Notes: generated from the sequence alone by a model not told the origin. Numbered from the stretch's first letter, positions 37,903 through 50,953 are shown. The stretch is 64,000 bases of DNA from Flaccisagitta enflata (GCA_965153355.1 OZ231126.1:64294001-64358000); one strand, 5' to 3'. Translations and numbers: made by a program.

Positions 37903-37914
37903 AATAACAACAAT

Positions 37915-38006
<92 letters not shown>

Positions 38007-38020
38007 CTTCAACAACTACA
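37903..38020. repeat. (AAC)n microsatellite
   Basis: ~36 AAC units. Confidence 0.95.
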
Positions 38021-38291
38021 ACACCTACAACAACAACGATATAAACATCGACAGTCACAAGATTGACTACTTTCTCCCATCTTTTTGAGACTTTTGATCA
38101 TCTTTCACAAGCAAATCAAATGGAAGCATTAGATTCATTCGTTTTTCCTTAGTCATAACTGTTTTTTTTTTTAAACATCTTGTCAACTTATAGGCAACAG
38201 AATTGTAATTATATTGCTCAAATAGAATGTCATATTTCAAGTACATAATGTCAATTTCTTTTTTATTCAAAATTATTTCTCTGTTTATGAA

Positions 38292-38296
<5 letters not shown>

Positions 38297-38386
<90 letters not shown>

Positions 38387-38565
38387 GTCAAAGCGAGAGC
38401 AAAAGAGCAGAAGCAAGAGCAAGAGCAAAAGCAAGAGTAAGAGGAAAAACAAGAGCAAGAGCAAAAGCAAGAATAAGAGCAAAGGGCCAAAACCGAAAGC
38501 GAGCGCGAGAGCAAAGGTAGAGCGAAAGTGAAAGCAAAAGCGAGAGCAGAGAGAGAGAGAGAGAG
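38297..38565. repeat. (GA)n and GAGCAA hexamer-like purine tract
   Basis: ~43 GA units followed by degenerate AAGAGCAAGAGCAAAAGC units. Confidence 0.9.
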
Positions 38566-39072
38566 AGCGAGAGAGACTATCAAAGATACAGAGAAAGACA
38601 TACACTCTCATATTTATCAAGTGTTTTCTTGTGGTCTACATATCTCATGAATAGACAGAAGTTGATGACTTTTTTCTGAATGTTGCATAACCTTTGACAA
38701 GTCTTGTGATAATTTCTGAGGAGGGAATATTTTTTCAGAGATTCAAAGGATAGTTGTGATGGGTCCGGATTAAACACCAGTGAGAGCTCCAAAGGCTCTC
38801 ATCCTTTATTAAAGTAGGGTTGAGCAGTAATGTTGTCCAACTTTCATATACTCTCAGACAGGCTATTAAGGAGAGAAACAGTTGGGTGGGTGGTTTTCCA
38901 GATGCAGACAGAGATGTGTTCAGTCTTCCGTTATGTCGTGTTCCGTTCGTATATGAATCTTCCGGTACTTTTGAGTTTAGGGGCTGTCTCCGCCAGGTGA
39001 TCCAGCGCCTTGGATGGTGGAAGTGCATAACCGCCGTTAATTTTGGCAGGCAGAACGCTCCATATTATATAG

Positions 39073-39664
39073 TACGATGGGAGCAATGACGACCTAGACT
39101 GGAGGATAGATTTTAGGTATCCTAATTTCATTTGTATCATAAAATATTTTAGATCTAGGCTAATTAAAAGTTGATCTATTGAGTGAATGTATTTGCATCT
39201 TTTAAACTTCAACTTGTGACTTGACCTTATCAAGACTTTATTTTTCAAGGTTCTGACCAATTCTATTAAATCGGGCGAAAAATATTACATGATTTTGAAA
39301 AAAAAATCAGCTCAATCGGACCATTTTTACAGGTTTTACACTATGTTTAATAAACAAAAGTTATGCAAATTAATTTTTGGGCAAAACTTAAAATGGCCAT
39401 AAAACCAGTAAAAATGGACCAATTGAGCTGATTTTTTTTTCAAAACTATGCAAAATTTTCCAACTGATCTATTGAGATAGGTTAGAACTTTGAAAAATGA
39501 ATTCTTGATGAGGTCAAGTCCGTGTTGAAGTTTGAGAGATGCAAATATTTTCAATCAATAAAGCAACCTTTAATTAGCCTAGATCTCAAATATTTTATGA
39601 TACAAATAAAATTAAGATACCTAAAATGTATCCTCCAGTCTAGGTCGTCATTGCTCCCGTCGTA
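39073..39664. mobile_element. 592 bp foldback element
   Basis: TACGATGGGAGCAATGACGA / TCGTCATTGCTCCCGTCGTA ends; arms of ~270 bp with AATCAGCTCAAT / ATTGAGCTGATT near the centre. Confidence 0.85.
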
Positions 39665-39726
39665 CTGTACATAAGTATGAAAAATAGAGTGGAAAGGGAC
39701 TTCTCAGAGTGGTGAACAGGCTGAGA

Positions 39727-39826
<100 letters not shown>

Positions 39827-39833
39827 AGAAAGT

Positions 39834-40087
39834 AACAAGTGAAGATATCATGGCGGACAGGCGGGCAGGGCATCCAACCCCCAGCCTCACCCTAACCCCA
39901 CCCCAACCACTCCTGCCACACACTCACACACCCACACACACACAGTAACAACTGCACTCTACAGTATCATAACTGCGCGTTTATCACGTTTTTTACTCGA
40001 GCGTGACAGACCAACCAAAGGATCGACGGACGGACGGACGGACAGACGGACAAAGCCTCTTATAGAGTTGCGTGTCCGCAACTAAAA
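39834..40087 (+). mobile_element. hairpin-ended element, type B
   Basis: AACAAGTGAAGATATCA degenerate end, GGCGGACAGGCGGGCAGG, (ACGG)n, AGTTGCGTGTCCGCAACT, AAAAAA. Confidence 0.8.
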
Positions 40088-40178
40088 AAGAAAAAAAAAG
40101 GGAGAAAGAAAAAAGAGAGCGACAAAGAGAGCACTTTTCACAATGAATTTAGTCCCGATGAGTTTTAATGCTTGTGTC

Positions 40179-40304
40179 AACAAGGCCGAGAATGCGCATT
40201 TTCAACTCGAGCGTGACAACTCAAGCGTGACGGACGGACGGACGGACGGACAGACGGACGGACGGACAAAGCCTCTTATAGAGTCGCTTGTCCGCGCTTA
40301 AAAA
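40179..40304 (+). mobile_element. hairpin-ended element, internally deleted
   Basis: AACAAGGCCGAGAATGCGC, CAACTCGAGCGTGAC twice, (ACGG)n, GTCGCTTGTCCGCGCT, TAAAAA. Confidence 0.75.
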
Positions 40305-40555
40305 GCGTCGAACTTTTTATACACTAGAGAGAGCTTCGAGAGCAAGGAGCCATGGCGCTTATTACACATCATACATATCCTTGCTGGCACTTGTTCCAGC
40401 GTGACTGCAGTACTGCGTCATGCATTAGAATCACTGCTATCTTCTACATTCGTTCAGAAGAACAAAGTGATAAGCGGTTAATTCCGAAATGTTTGCTGCC
40501 ATTCGATTTTTTTGCTTTAAAAGTTGTAATACCAAATATAGCCGATTCAGGAGGG

Positions 40556-40681
40556 GGTGACTAGACCATTTGGGTAGGAGTAATGAGGTCAGAGAATAAA
40601 ATCATAAAAAAAGTAAAACGTGACCGACCAACCGACCGACAGACAAAGCGGGTTGTAGAGTCGCGTGCACGCGACTAAAAA
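40556..40681 (+). repeat. type A hairpin-ended element, 5' truncated
   Basis: GACCATTTGGGTAGGAG, (ACCG)n, CGGGTTGTAGAG, AGTCGCGTGCACGCGACT, AAAAA. Confidence 0.75.
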
Positions 40682-41200
40682 CAGCTCAACATTGCGCGCA
40701 CGCGTTAGTGATTGAAGAAAAACAACGGATGAAACCATCGAAGAATCGGCTCACTGTCGTTTAAAGAGTTTTGTTTATAAGCACTAATGTAACCATCGAG
40801 TTTTACAACTTTGCAAACGATTCTACACTCGTGCTATGAATAATTGCAAGAAAAAAAAAAAACAAGTTTTGGCTGTACTCGTGACAGGCTGTATCGATTC
40901 TTCCCCCCCCCCCCGCCATACCGAGTCCATTCGCTGCACTGGGCAGTTACAAACCATGAGTGGCATACAAATCAGCATAATTTACAGCCGAGCGCAGAAC
41001 GCGGAGAATGAAACCGGATGAAACCCCATCAACAACTCGAAGCAGCGTGACTGTTGCCTGGCGTGCTTCCCGCCTCATATGTTTATAAAGACTTATATAG
41101 TAAATCCTTTCCCTCTTCTCATTCCTCAGATCGTGGGCACAACGCGTTGCAAATCATCGAGAAGTACAGTGACGGTTCACAAGACCTCCTTCTATGATTG

Positions 41201-41329
41201 TTTTTAGGTGCGACAAAGGCACCTCTATAACTGGCTGTGTCCGTCGGTCGGTTGGTCGGTCGGGTAACGCATTCGTTCGACGATCCACACGTCGCACCTT
41301 ATTGGCCTACTTGGCCTTGTTTTTTTTTT
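41201..41329 (-). mobile_element. hairpin-ended element, type D, with GATTG target repeats
   Basis: TTTTTAGGTGCGACAAAGGC, CCACACGTCGCACC, GGCCTACTTGGCC, TTGT plus T run. GATTG flanks both sides (41196-41200 and 41330-41334). Confidence 0.8.
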
Positions 41330-41766
41330 AGATTGGGTCCCGTGAGGGATACGTATCGTTTCACTTGACATAACACTGGTATAGTGGTATTTTAGTTGCT
41401 CTGTCGCGCGTTTTATAACTTCATAACATGCGTCGTCAATGACGCCATGACCATTTCTACGCGCGTCGGTAAGGCGCTACGAACTTGCCAGATACACTTT
41501 TTTATTCTTTAAGAGACTTTTTAAAAGAGACATGAGCATGAGATTTGCCAAAATTTTTAGAACATTAAAAGAATGCCCAGGCTAAGATTCAGTTTTGAAA
41601 ATTTTTGAGGAAAACTTTTCAAGAATCGTAATCAAATTGATGATAATTATTCAAATTTTTCAGAAAAATTGGTAATTTTCCTGAGAAATACTACTTCTTT
41701 TATAGTTTTGCTTGTCAACTTTGGCAAAATATTCAATGCTCTATAGCAATAAACCAAGTTTTTTTT

Positions 41767-41946
41767 AACAAGGCCGGATACACGGCTACCCCAGTCGCGT
41801 GCGGGTGGGCAGGGGCCATAATTGAGGTCACCAGATCATTTGGGCAGGAGCAGTAAGGCAAAAAACCGCAAGAACCCAAAAAAAGTAAAGTGTGACGGAC
41901 GGACCGACAAAGCGGGGTGTAGAGTCGCGTAGCACGCGACTAAAAA
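41767..41946 (+). mobile_element. hairpin-ended element, type A, full length
   Basis: AACAAGGCCGGATACACGGC, CAGTCGCGTGCGGGTGGG, CAGGAGCAGTAAGG, (ACGG)n, AGTCGCGTAGCACGCGACT, AAAAA. Confidence 0.88.
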
Positions 41947-42232
41947 GATACATAGAATATCCTTAAAAATGTATTTCTCCACTTTTGCTTTTTTTACATA
42001 TCAAAAGAATTTAGAACAATTTAAGAAACATTGAGCCTCCAACCGGCAAAAGATTTAATAGAACCCAGGCTGAGTTCAAAATATGTTGTCTCTTATAAAA
42101 AAAAAAAGTGTAGTCGTCTAGCCGGCTAACCAAATTCCACAGTCTAGCTATTGGATGGGAGATGAGGTGAGGGGGGGGGTGTACGGCTTGCGCTTTTAGC
42201 GTTCATTTTTTTTTTTCGAGACCAGGCACGTC

Positions 42233-42366
42233 TAAAATAGGCTATGTCCGTCCGTCCAACCGTCCGTTCGCCCGTCGATCGGTTAACTCGACAATCGGTT
42301 TGTCGGTTAGTCACGTACACGTTCGACAACCCACATAGCGCACGTATTCGCCTTCTGGGCCTTATT
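42233..42366 (-). mobile_element. type D-like element
   Basis: CAGGCACGTCTAAAATAGGC, (GTCC)n, CAACCCACATAGCGCACG, TTCTGGGCCTT. Confidence 0.5.
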
Positions 42367-42642
42367 AAAATCACTATGTTGACCTACACGCTAAAGTTTG
42401 AGTTTCACTACTACAGCATCGACGTAATCATCGCGAGGTGCGCGGTGCGTTTTCTCATTCTCTTACTAATCTCTCCTGTCTCACGAAGTAAATGCGATCC
42501 TTATTCTTATGCAAATAAAGAAGCGGCGCGAGTGTGGCTTTTGTCTCCGTGTAATTGTCGGAATGAAAAGAAGTCGATGGACTTAGCCGCAGGAGGGGGC
42601 GCTAGAGCCAACATCTCCTCCACTCTTTCATCTATATCATTT

Positions 42643-43656
42643 CTCGCTGGAGGGGGTAGGTAATAGCAACACCACATCCACTGTTTCATTTCCTGCTGAA
42701 GCGGGTGGTAATAGCAACACCGCATCCGCTGTTTCATTTTCTGCTGAAGTGGGTGGAAATAGCAACACCAAATCCACTGTTTCATTTCCTGCTGAAGGGG
42801 GTGGTAATAGCGACACCACATCCGCTGTTTCATTTCATGCTGAGGCGGGTGGTAATAGCAACACCACATCCGCTGTTTCATTTCATGCCGAAGCGAGTGG
42901 TAATAACAACACCGCATCCACTGTTTCATTTCCTTCTGAAGCGGGTGGTAATAGCAACACCAAATCCACTGTTTCATTTCATGCTGAAGCGGATGGTAAT
43001 AGCAACACCACATCCGCTGTTTCATTTCATGCCGAAGCGAGTGGTAATAACAACACCGCATCCACTGTTTCATTTCCTTCTGAAGCGGGTGGTAATAGCA
43101 ACACCGAATCCACTGTTTAATTTCCTGCTGAAGGGGGTGGTAATAGCGACACCACATCCGCTGTTTCATTTCATGCTGAGGCGGGTGGTAATAGCAACAC
43201 TGAATCCACTGTTTCATTTCCCGCTGAAGGGGGTGGTAATAGCGACACCACATCCACTGTTTCAATTTCATGCTGAAGCGGATGGTAATAGCAACACCAC
43301 ATCCGCTGTTTCATTTCATGCTGAAGCGGGTGGTAATAGCAACACCGAATCCACTGTTTCATTTCCCGCTGAAGGGGGTGGTAATAGCGACACCACATCC
43401 GCTGTTTCATTTCATGCTGAAGCGGGTGGTAATAGCAACACCACATCCGCTGTTTCATTTCCTGCTGAAGCAGGTGGTAATAGCAACACCGAATCCACTG
43501 TTTCATTTCCTGCTGAAGCGGGTGGTTATAGCAACACCACATCCGCTGTTTCATTTCATGCTGAAGCGGGTGGTTATAGCAACACCACATCCGCTGTTTC
43601 ATTTCATGCTGAAGCGGGTGGTAATAGCAACACCGCATCCACTGTTTTACTTCCCG
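42643..43656. repeat. 48 bp minisatellite, 21 units
   Basis: Unit contains GGTGGTAATAGCAACACC and CTGTTTCATTTC. 48 is divisible by 3, so three plus frames and minus frames stay open for hundreds of codons. Variable sites include both synonymous and non-synonymous positions in every frame, with one indel near 43262. Flanked by three GGAGGGGGCGCTAGAGCCA-like copies (42590, 43680, 43793). Confidence 0.9.
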
Positions 43657-44332
43657 CAACATCACCCTCAGGCCTCACTCAGGAGGAGGCGCTAGTGCCA
43701 AAATCCCATCTTATATATATTATATATATTATATATATTTCATTGAGCGCTTTGTGGAGTGCACTGGTAGTAGCAACATCAAATTCCGTCAGGAGGGGGG
43801 CGCTAGAGCCAGCATCACGCCCTAAAAACGCCGACAAGGAGAAGTGTAACCGACCAATGGCAATGGCAATGGTCCAACCGATAAAGCGAGCGAGCGACCA
43901 GCATGGTCACTTATTGAGACGCGCCACACATGACAAAAGACCGCGTTTTTATGAAAGGGGAAAGGGAAAAACGAGCAAGAGATTTTTTTCGTTTTTTCAT
44001 TTTCGTTTTCGTTTTTTCGTTTTTTTTTTCGTTGTAATCCCATTCTTATTCCTGATTTTCATGAATGCATTCAAATGTCTTAAAGTGAATAGTTTAGCTA
44101 GGCATCAACAAAGCTTAGCGAGAAATTCATGGCCGGATATAAGACAAGCAAAGAAAACAACGTACAGATAACATAAATGGAATTAGCGTGCATGCTTTGC
44201 CCTAAACTCTTCCGTATCCCCGTAACTCATTGTTGCAGTAAACAAGAATCAATTACTGGAGCGAGTTGCCAACCATGTGTCTGTTCTCGGGTAAGGTCCC
44301 GTCACAGCGAATGAATTTCAGACTTTTAAAAA

Positions 44333-44526
44333 AACAAGTGACGCGGGGTCACAATATCATTGCGCATGGGTGGGCAGGGGCGTCAAACCCCCATCCACAC
44401 CCCAACCTCCCATACACAGACAAACAAAAAAAAGTATCTAAAACACTTCTCAACTCGATCATTAATCATAAACAGACCAATGGTTGGACAAAGCCTCTTA
44501 CAGATTTGCGTATCAGCAGTCAAAAA
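44333..44526 (+). mobile_element. hairpin-ended element, type B
   Basis: AACAAGTGACGCGGGGTCAC end hairpin, ATGGGTGGGCAGGGGC, CCATCCACACCCCAACC, degenerate second hairpin, CAAAAA. Confidence 0.8.
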
Positions 44527-44564
44527 TAAATCATCTTTTTTGAAACACTTGCTCTTAAGATACA

Positions 44565-45307
44565 CAGGGCCGGCGAGAGGGGGGGTCAACCCCATCTTAG
44601 AGGGGGGCCCGGGCCCTAGGGGGGCCCGGGAGGGCCCCTGAAGTAAGAGAAAAAGTAAAAAAAAAAAAAAAAGAAAAAAAAAGAAAGAAAAAAATTTAAA
44701 AAAAGAAAAAAAAAAGAACTGGGCCCCATTTAGATTAATTAGTGCCAGCTTATTAGTGAAATCTTAAGTCCAAATTATTCTAGAGATCTAGATCATTTTG
44801 TTTTTACTACTTGGATAAAAAAGAGGCATCTGTTTATCAATTCATTAAACAGATATAAAAGATTTTTGTATTTATGAAAAAGTATTTAAAAAGAATTTCA
44901 AAAAATCTAGACCAGTTCCAGGTCTGTATTTCAAATGGTTTAGAAGCTGTAGCCCTGCAAAAAAATATTTTGCAAAAACGTATTTTCATGAAAAGGTTGC
45001 AAAACTGAAATATGCAATGTTTTTTTTTCAAATTAATAGCAATTCAGAACAAAAAAAATTGCAATTTTAGATTAGCATCAAATGAAAGTATTCTTAAGGG
45101 TTCTCAAATAACCCTAAATTTTTTCTACAATTTATAAGCATAATAAGATTTTAGCAACATGCAAGTTGCTGTATAATCCGCTGTAAGGCGCTATATCCAT
45201 CAATTGGTTGGTTGATCTGTTATTTAGGTTGGTAAGAGGGGGGGGGGTAAGGGGGGCCTGGTCAAAGGGGCTGGAAGGGGGGCCCGCCATTTCTCTCGCC
45301 AGCCCTG
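44565..45307. mobile_element. complete hAT-type MITE with 8 bp target duplication
   Basis: Terminal inverted repeats CAGGGCCGGCGAGAG and CTCTCGCCAGCCCTG (14/15), flanked by AAGATACA on both sides (44557-44564, 45308-45315). 743 bp, no transposase. Guanine runs near both ends. Confidence 0.93.
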
Positions 45308-45507
45308 AAGATACATCAAACAACATTGCAGATTTTTTCTTACATCACAGTAAACTATCGTGGAAAGAAATTAAATTCATATGCAATTTTTAAACTTATA
45401 CCTATGTTATCCTAAAATATTTTTTTTATTTATTTATTTCAATTCTATTTACTCAAAACCCTATCTATGGACCTCTCAGCTTGATAATTGAAATGGGAAT
45501 CCAACAT

Positions 45508-45724
45508 AACAAGTGACGTGGGGTCACAATATTGTTGCGGACGGGTGGGCAGGGGCATCCAACTCCCATCCACACCCCATGCTTCCCCACCAACACCTAT
45601 ACCCATAAAAGCATCCAAAACGCTCGTTTTTCCACTTTTCGTCTTGTGGGCTACGGATGGACGGACCGACAGACCGACAGACGGACAAAGCCTCTTAAAG
45701 AGTTGCGTGTCGGCAACTAAAAAT
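45508..45724 (+). mobile_element. hairpin-ended element, type B, full length
   Basis: AACAAGTGACGTGGGGTCAC, TTGCGGACGGGTGGGCAGGG, ACCCATAAAAGCATCC, (ACCG/ACAG)n, AGTTGCGTGTCGGCAACT, AAAAA. Best reference for the uninterrupted form. Confidence 0.88.
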
Positions 45725-45831
45725 ACAGGGAATACCCCACCGGGACGAAAGAAAATGACATATCTCTGCATCTTAAAATGATGGATCAATTCTAAAAACA
45801 GTTCCAGAGAGAGCTTTAGCCCCGATTTTGT

Positions 45832-46342
45832 TACAGTAGATGTCGTCTATACTTGGAAATAAGGGGGCCCTCATATCCTAATTACCATTTGTGCAAATGA
45901 AATGAAACTGTGCGTGTATAATGCTTATGTCCTATAGGGTTGACGATGGGGTATGGCAATTCTGTTAGTAGAAAATTTTTTTGAATATACTAAATCAAAT
46001 TCGCTTTTTTTGAATCAGCATCTGGAATTGGTCTAGTGGTTATCTCACTAGACTTCAGTTATCCTGTTCAGTTTGTTCAATCAAAGGTTCCAGATTCGAA
46101 TCCCAGACTGGTTTTGTACTTTAAGCAAATGGATGAAGCTGAAATTCTACAAAAAAAGTGATTGATCCTAAAATTTTATACTTAAAGTTTTTTTCCTAGG
46201 GTAAGCAGTAGGGGGATGCCATACCCCATCGTCAACCCTTTAGGGTCTATACATTATATTGGCAGAATATCAGTCCCCTCTCTATACTGATGCTCTGGTT
46301 ATGAGCTCCCCGTAATTCCAAGTCTAGACGACATCTACTGTA
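45832..46342. mobile_element. mariner-like MITE containing a tRNA-like segment
   Basis: TACAGTAGATGTCGTCTA and TAGACGACATCTACTGTA ends with inner CCATACCCCATCGTCAACC / GGTTGACGATGGGGTATGG repeats; TA flanks. Confidence 0.85.
46021..46112 (+). ncRNA. tRNA-related sequence with Pol III A and B boxes
   Basis: A-box-like TTGGTCTAGTGGTTA (46028-46042) and B-box GATTCGAATCC (46093-46103). Acceptor and T stems do not pair properly, so it is a decayed tRNA or the head of a SINE rather than a working tRNA. Arms TCTGGAA and TTCCAGA flank it. Confidence 0.5.
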
Positions 46343-47804
<1,462 letters not shown>

Positions 47805-47806
47805 AG

Positions 47807-47966
47807 GGGGGCGCCTCAAAGTCGGGATCGCGACCGACGATTTTGCATTGAAATTGTTCCGAAGAGAAAAAAAGGCGGATAATTTGATTCATTCCACGTT
47901 TCATGATATGCACGTGGACTGGAAAGGCGGCGCCACTGGTTCGTCTCGTCGCGACTTACGAAATTT
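47807..47966 (+). CDS. candidate internal exon, unknown protein
   Basis: A very long (CT)n tract ends in TGTCAG and is followed by an open frame GRLKVGIATDDFALKLFRRE, then KKADNLIHSTFHDMHVDWKG and GATGSSRRDLRN. Composition is protein-like, and (CT)n plus CAG is the same acceptor arrangement seen at PICK1 exon j. No convincing donor: a hairpin-ended element is inserted at 47972. Family not recognised. Confidence 0.3.
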
Positions 47967-47971
47967 AGAAA

Positions 47972-48645
47972 AACAAGTGACACGAGGTAACAATATCGTT
48001 GCGGACGGGCGGGCAGGGGCATCCAAGCCCACGCCTCCCCACTAACACACATACCCAACAGGTCCCCCAAGGGATATATGTGGTCAGCGATGTATACCCG
48101 TTGCCCTGCTTTGCATGGTTGTTAATCGGAATGAGAGGAAGCAGGGCAGCGACTCATTAGGGGACGAAGTCCTGTAGAACACAGGGGGACTTTCGTTCAT
48201 CCATTCATCCATCTGTCCGTCCGTTAGTCCCCCTAGGCCCTCTCAGGCCTGAGAGGGCAGATTGAAGGCCTGAGAGGGCAGACTTAAGGCCTGAGAGGAC
48301 AGATTCAAGGCCAGAGAAGACAGGTTTAAGGCCTGAGAGGACAGATTTCAGGCCTGAGAGGGCAGATTCAAGGCCTGAGAGGGCAGATTTCAGGCCTGAG
48401 AGGACATATTCAAGGCCTGAGAGGGCAGATTTTAGGCCTGAGAGGGCAGATTTAAGGCCTGAGAGGGCAGAATTCAGGCCTGAGAGGGCATTGGGGGACT
48501 AACAAACAGAGGAATGGACCCTTTTCGGCCGCTGCCCAAAAAGCATCTAAAACACTAGTTTTTCCACTTTTGGACGGACCAACGGACTGATGGACCGATG
48601 GACGGACAAAGCCTCTTTTAGAGTTGCTTGTCCGCAACTAAAAAA
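47972..48645 (+). mobile_element. hairpin-ended element, type B, split by a foldback element
   Basis: AACAAGTGACACGAGG, TTGCGGACGGGCGGGCAGGG, ACACATACCCAA at the left part. The right part resumes AAAAGCATCTAAAACAC, (ACGG)n, AGTTGCTTGTCCGCAACT, AAAAA. Confidence 0.85.
48059..48541. mobile_element. GC-rich foldback element, copy 3, nested
   Basis: GGTCAGCGATGTATACCCG, GCAGGGCAGCGAC, CCTGTAGAACACAGGGGGAC, then ~12 tandem GGCCTGAGAGGGCAGATT units and GGCCGCTGCCCAAAAA. Confidence 0.8.
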
Positions 48646-48778
48646 GAATATCGGCTCACGCAAAAAGCCTGAAGCTTCATGAAGAGAACAAGAATGAATT
48701 TGAAGATTACAGGACGTACAGCGCAAAAATGGGTATCAAATGAAACGGAAAATGAAAGAATGAAGATGAACAAGGCCA

Positions 48779-48894
48779 AGTAGGCCAATAGGTGCGACGT
48801 GTGGATCGTCGAACGAATGCGTTACCGACCAACCGACCGACCAACAGACCAACGGACACAGCCAGTTATAGAGGTGCTTTGTCGCAACTAAAAA
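48779..48894 (+). mobile_element. hairpin-ended element, type D
   Basis: AACAAGGCCAAGTAGGCC end hairpin, AATAGGTGCGACGTGTGG, (ACCG)n, GAGGTGCTTTGTCGCAAC, TAAAAA. Confidence 0.85.
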
Positions 48895-48950
48895 TGTGAT
48901 GAATATAAAGATAAAAATTACAATTGAATTTGAATATGAATACAGCGGTC

Positions 48951-49686
48951 TACCGCGTTTTCGTCACCTGATTAAACGACATTTTGGATTTATGCCAAGT
49001 TTCCCTGGTCCCAAATTTTTACAGGGTTTTCTAATGTTATTTTACCCTATTTCACAACACCTGATTTAACATCCACTCTTTTTAATGTACTGATTTAACA
49101 ATCTGATTTAACATCCACGCTCAAGTCATGGATGACTTTCTGATTAACTGACATCAATGTCTCGATTTAGAAATTTTTCAACTGAAAATTTTGATTTGAG
49201 CCTTGATATATCCTAACATTATCATATAAACATTTTCAAATGTAACAAGAAAAATATGTAGGATAGATAAACACACAAGCACTTGAAACATAAGCTGAAA
49301 AAAAAATCATAGAAAAAAACAATTTAAAAAGCAAATGAAACATCACCTACGCATAGGTTTGTAATTGATTTTGTAAAGAGAAATTCATTACATAATACAT
49401 TTATGAGATATTCACGAGTATATTATAGTGACTCTTTATGAGGCTATATCTTTCAATTTTTTAAACTGTTTGTTATCTTATTAACCAGTGCAGTGGCACA
49501 AATACTTGAGCTATGACTTTGAAATTCCATTGAATAAATTTACTTGCCTTTGTAGGTTTGTTTTGAAACTTTCTCAACTAATTAATTTCAAAAAAAAATA
49601 GAAATTTGATTTAACATCATGAAGATACTTATAACGACCATAATACCCCTGTCCCTTCAAGATCGTTAAATCGGGTTTCCACTGTA
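48951..49686. mobile_element. mariner-like MITE, 736 bp
   Basis: TACAGCGGTCTACCGCGTTT and AAATCGGGTTTCCACTGTA ends. The interior repeats TGATTTAACATC. Confidence 0.6.
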
Positions 49687-50089
49687 TGAATATGGGATAT
49701 GGGAAAATGTTATGGGAAGTGAAATATGAAAAGGCGAATGACATTATAACTGCCATTATAGCAGTCATAAGGGAGTGATGATAAGGGGAGACAGACACTC
49801 ACCGAAGTGGTGTGCAGTTGAACTTTATAGTATTTCATTACATGAGTAAATTAAGTAAGAGTATAACATTCTGGCAGTGGTTAAATCATGAGACAGAACA
49901 TACATTTTGAACCCGAGACGGAGTCATTTTCAACTGTACAAAGGAAAACAAGGGAAAAAAGAACTAGGTTAAGTAAACTTTTTTTCTCTCTCCTTGGTCT
50001 AAAGGTAAATGGCGGTAGAGAGTTTAATGGCACGCAAAACGCCCTGACAATTTCGTGTATGCACTTCTCACATTTTAGATTGCAGCAGC

Positions 50090-50690
50090 GGTAAGGTAAT
50101 GCGGCGATGCAGAGCAGGGCTCATGAGAGTCCAGGGCCCCGTGACAAATTACAACCTGAGGCTCTTGCCCCAACCTCCCCTTTTGGGCAGCGCCCCCGAT
50201 GGAGCTTTCACATATGGGGAACTTTCTCCTTCTTCTCTGTCCCCCATCCCTTTGTTGGGGACAAAATCCCAGCCTTGAGGTCCAAGTCCCAGCTTCAAGG
50301 CCCAATTCCCAGCTTCAAGGCCAAATTCTCAGCTTCAAGGCCCAATTCCTTGCCTTCAGGCCCAATTCCCTGCCTCTTGGCTCAATTTCCAGTACTGAGA
50401 CCCTAACCGCAGTTCCAAGGCCCCAAGTACAGCCACGATGCAACAATCCCAGCCTTGAGGCCAAAGTGTCAGCCTCCTGGCTCAAGATCCCAGCCATAAG
50501 GCCCAAATTCCAGTCTTGTGGCCCAAATCTCAGCCTATATCAACCCCATAGACTATAAAATGCTCTATGATTCTCCGTGCGGGGCTGATGCATCTTTCAA
50601 CATCATACACTAACCTAGCAGCATCGGGTTCCGCTGACCATCTAACGCTTCTGCGACTATTTACCTTACAGCAACGTTTTATTGTCTCTT
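50090..50690. mobile_element. GC-rich foldback element, copy 4
   Basis: CTTTTGGGCAGCGCCCCCGA, TTTCACATATGGGGAACTTT, tandem GGCCCAATTCCCAGCTTCAA units, and GGTTCCGCTGACCATCTAAC at the far end. Confidence 0.65.
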
Positions 50691-50734
50691 GCCTCACTCT
50701 CTTTACAGGCAAAAAGTCTGAGTGCTAAGGATAT

Positions 50735-50953
50735 CTAGGGAAGAGTGGGGCCATTTGGGACACGGGAAATTCGGGACAAAGTCTCATAGATTCTCCATGC
50801 TTGGTTGAATAAGAAATGTTGGTCAGTGCTTTAGTACTTGATAAGGTGCAGTTGCATTACAAAAATTAGGCAACATACCCTAACCAGGAGGATGCTGTAT
50901 GACTTTTTCCCGAATTTCCCGTGTCCCAAATAGCCCCACCCTCCCCTACCCTA
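50735..50953. mobile_element. ~219 bp foldback MITE
   Basis: AGGGAAGAGTGGGGCCATTT and AATAGCCCCACCCTCCCCT ends, GGGACACGGGAAATTCGGGA mirrored by TCCCGAATTTCCCGTGTCCC. Confidence 0.85.

Noticed and set aside
38735-39089. Overlapping ORFs around 38735-39260 as a retrotransposon fragment
   Set aside because: Open frames exist on both strands, but no reverse transcriptase, integrase or gag motif could be seen.
42705-44171. 488-codon plus-strand ORF as a secreted repeat protein
   Set aside because: It follows the 48 bp minisatellite, switches repeat frame at an indel, and the non-repetitive tail is low-complexity without homology that I recognise.
46021-46112. A functional tRNA gene
   Set aside because: Promoter boxes are present but acceptor and T stems do not pair.
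48240-48500. CRISPR-like GGCCTGAGAGGGCAG repeats
   Set aside because: Units are adjacent with only 2-4 variable bases and lie between foldback arms.
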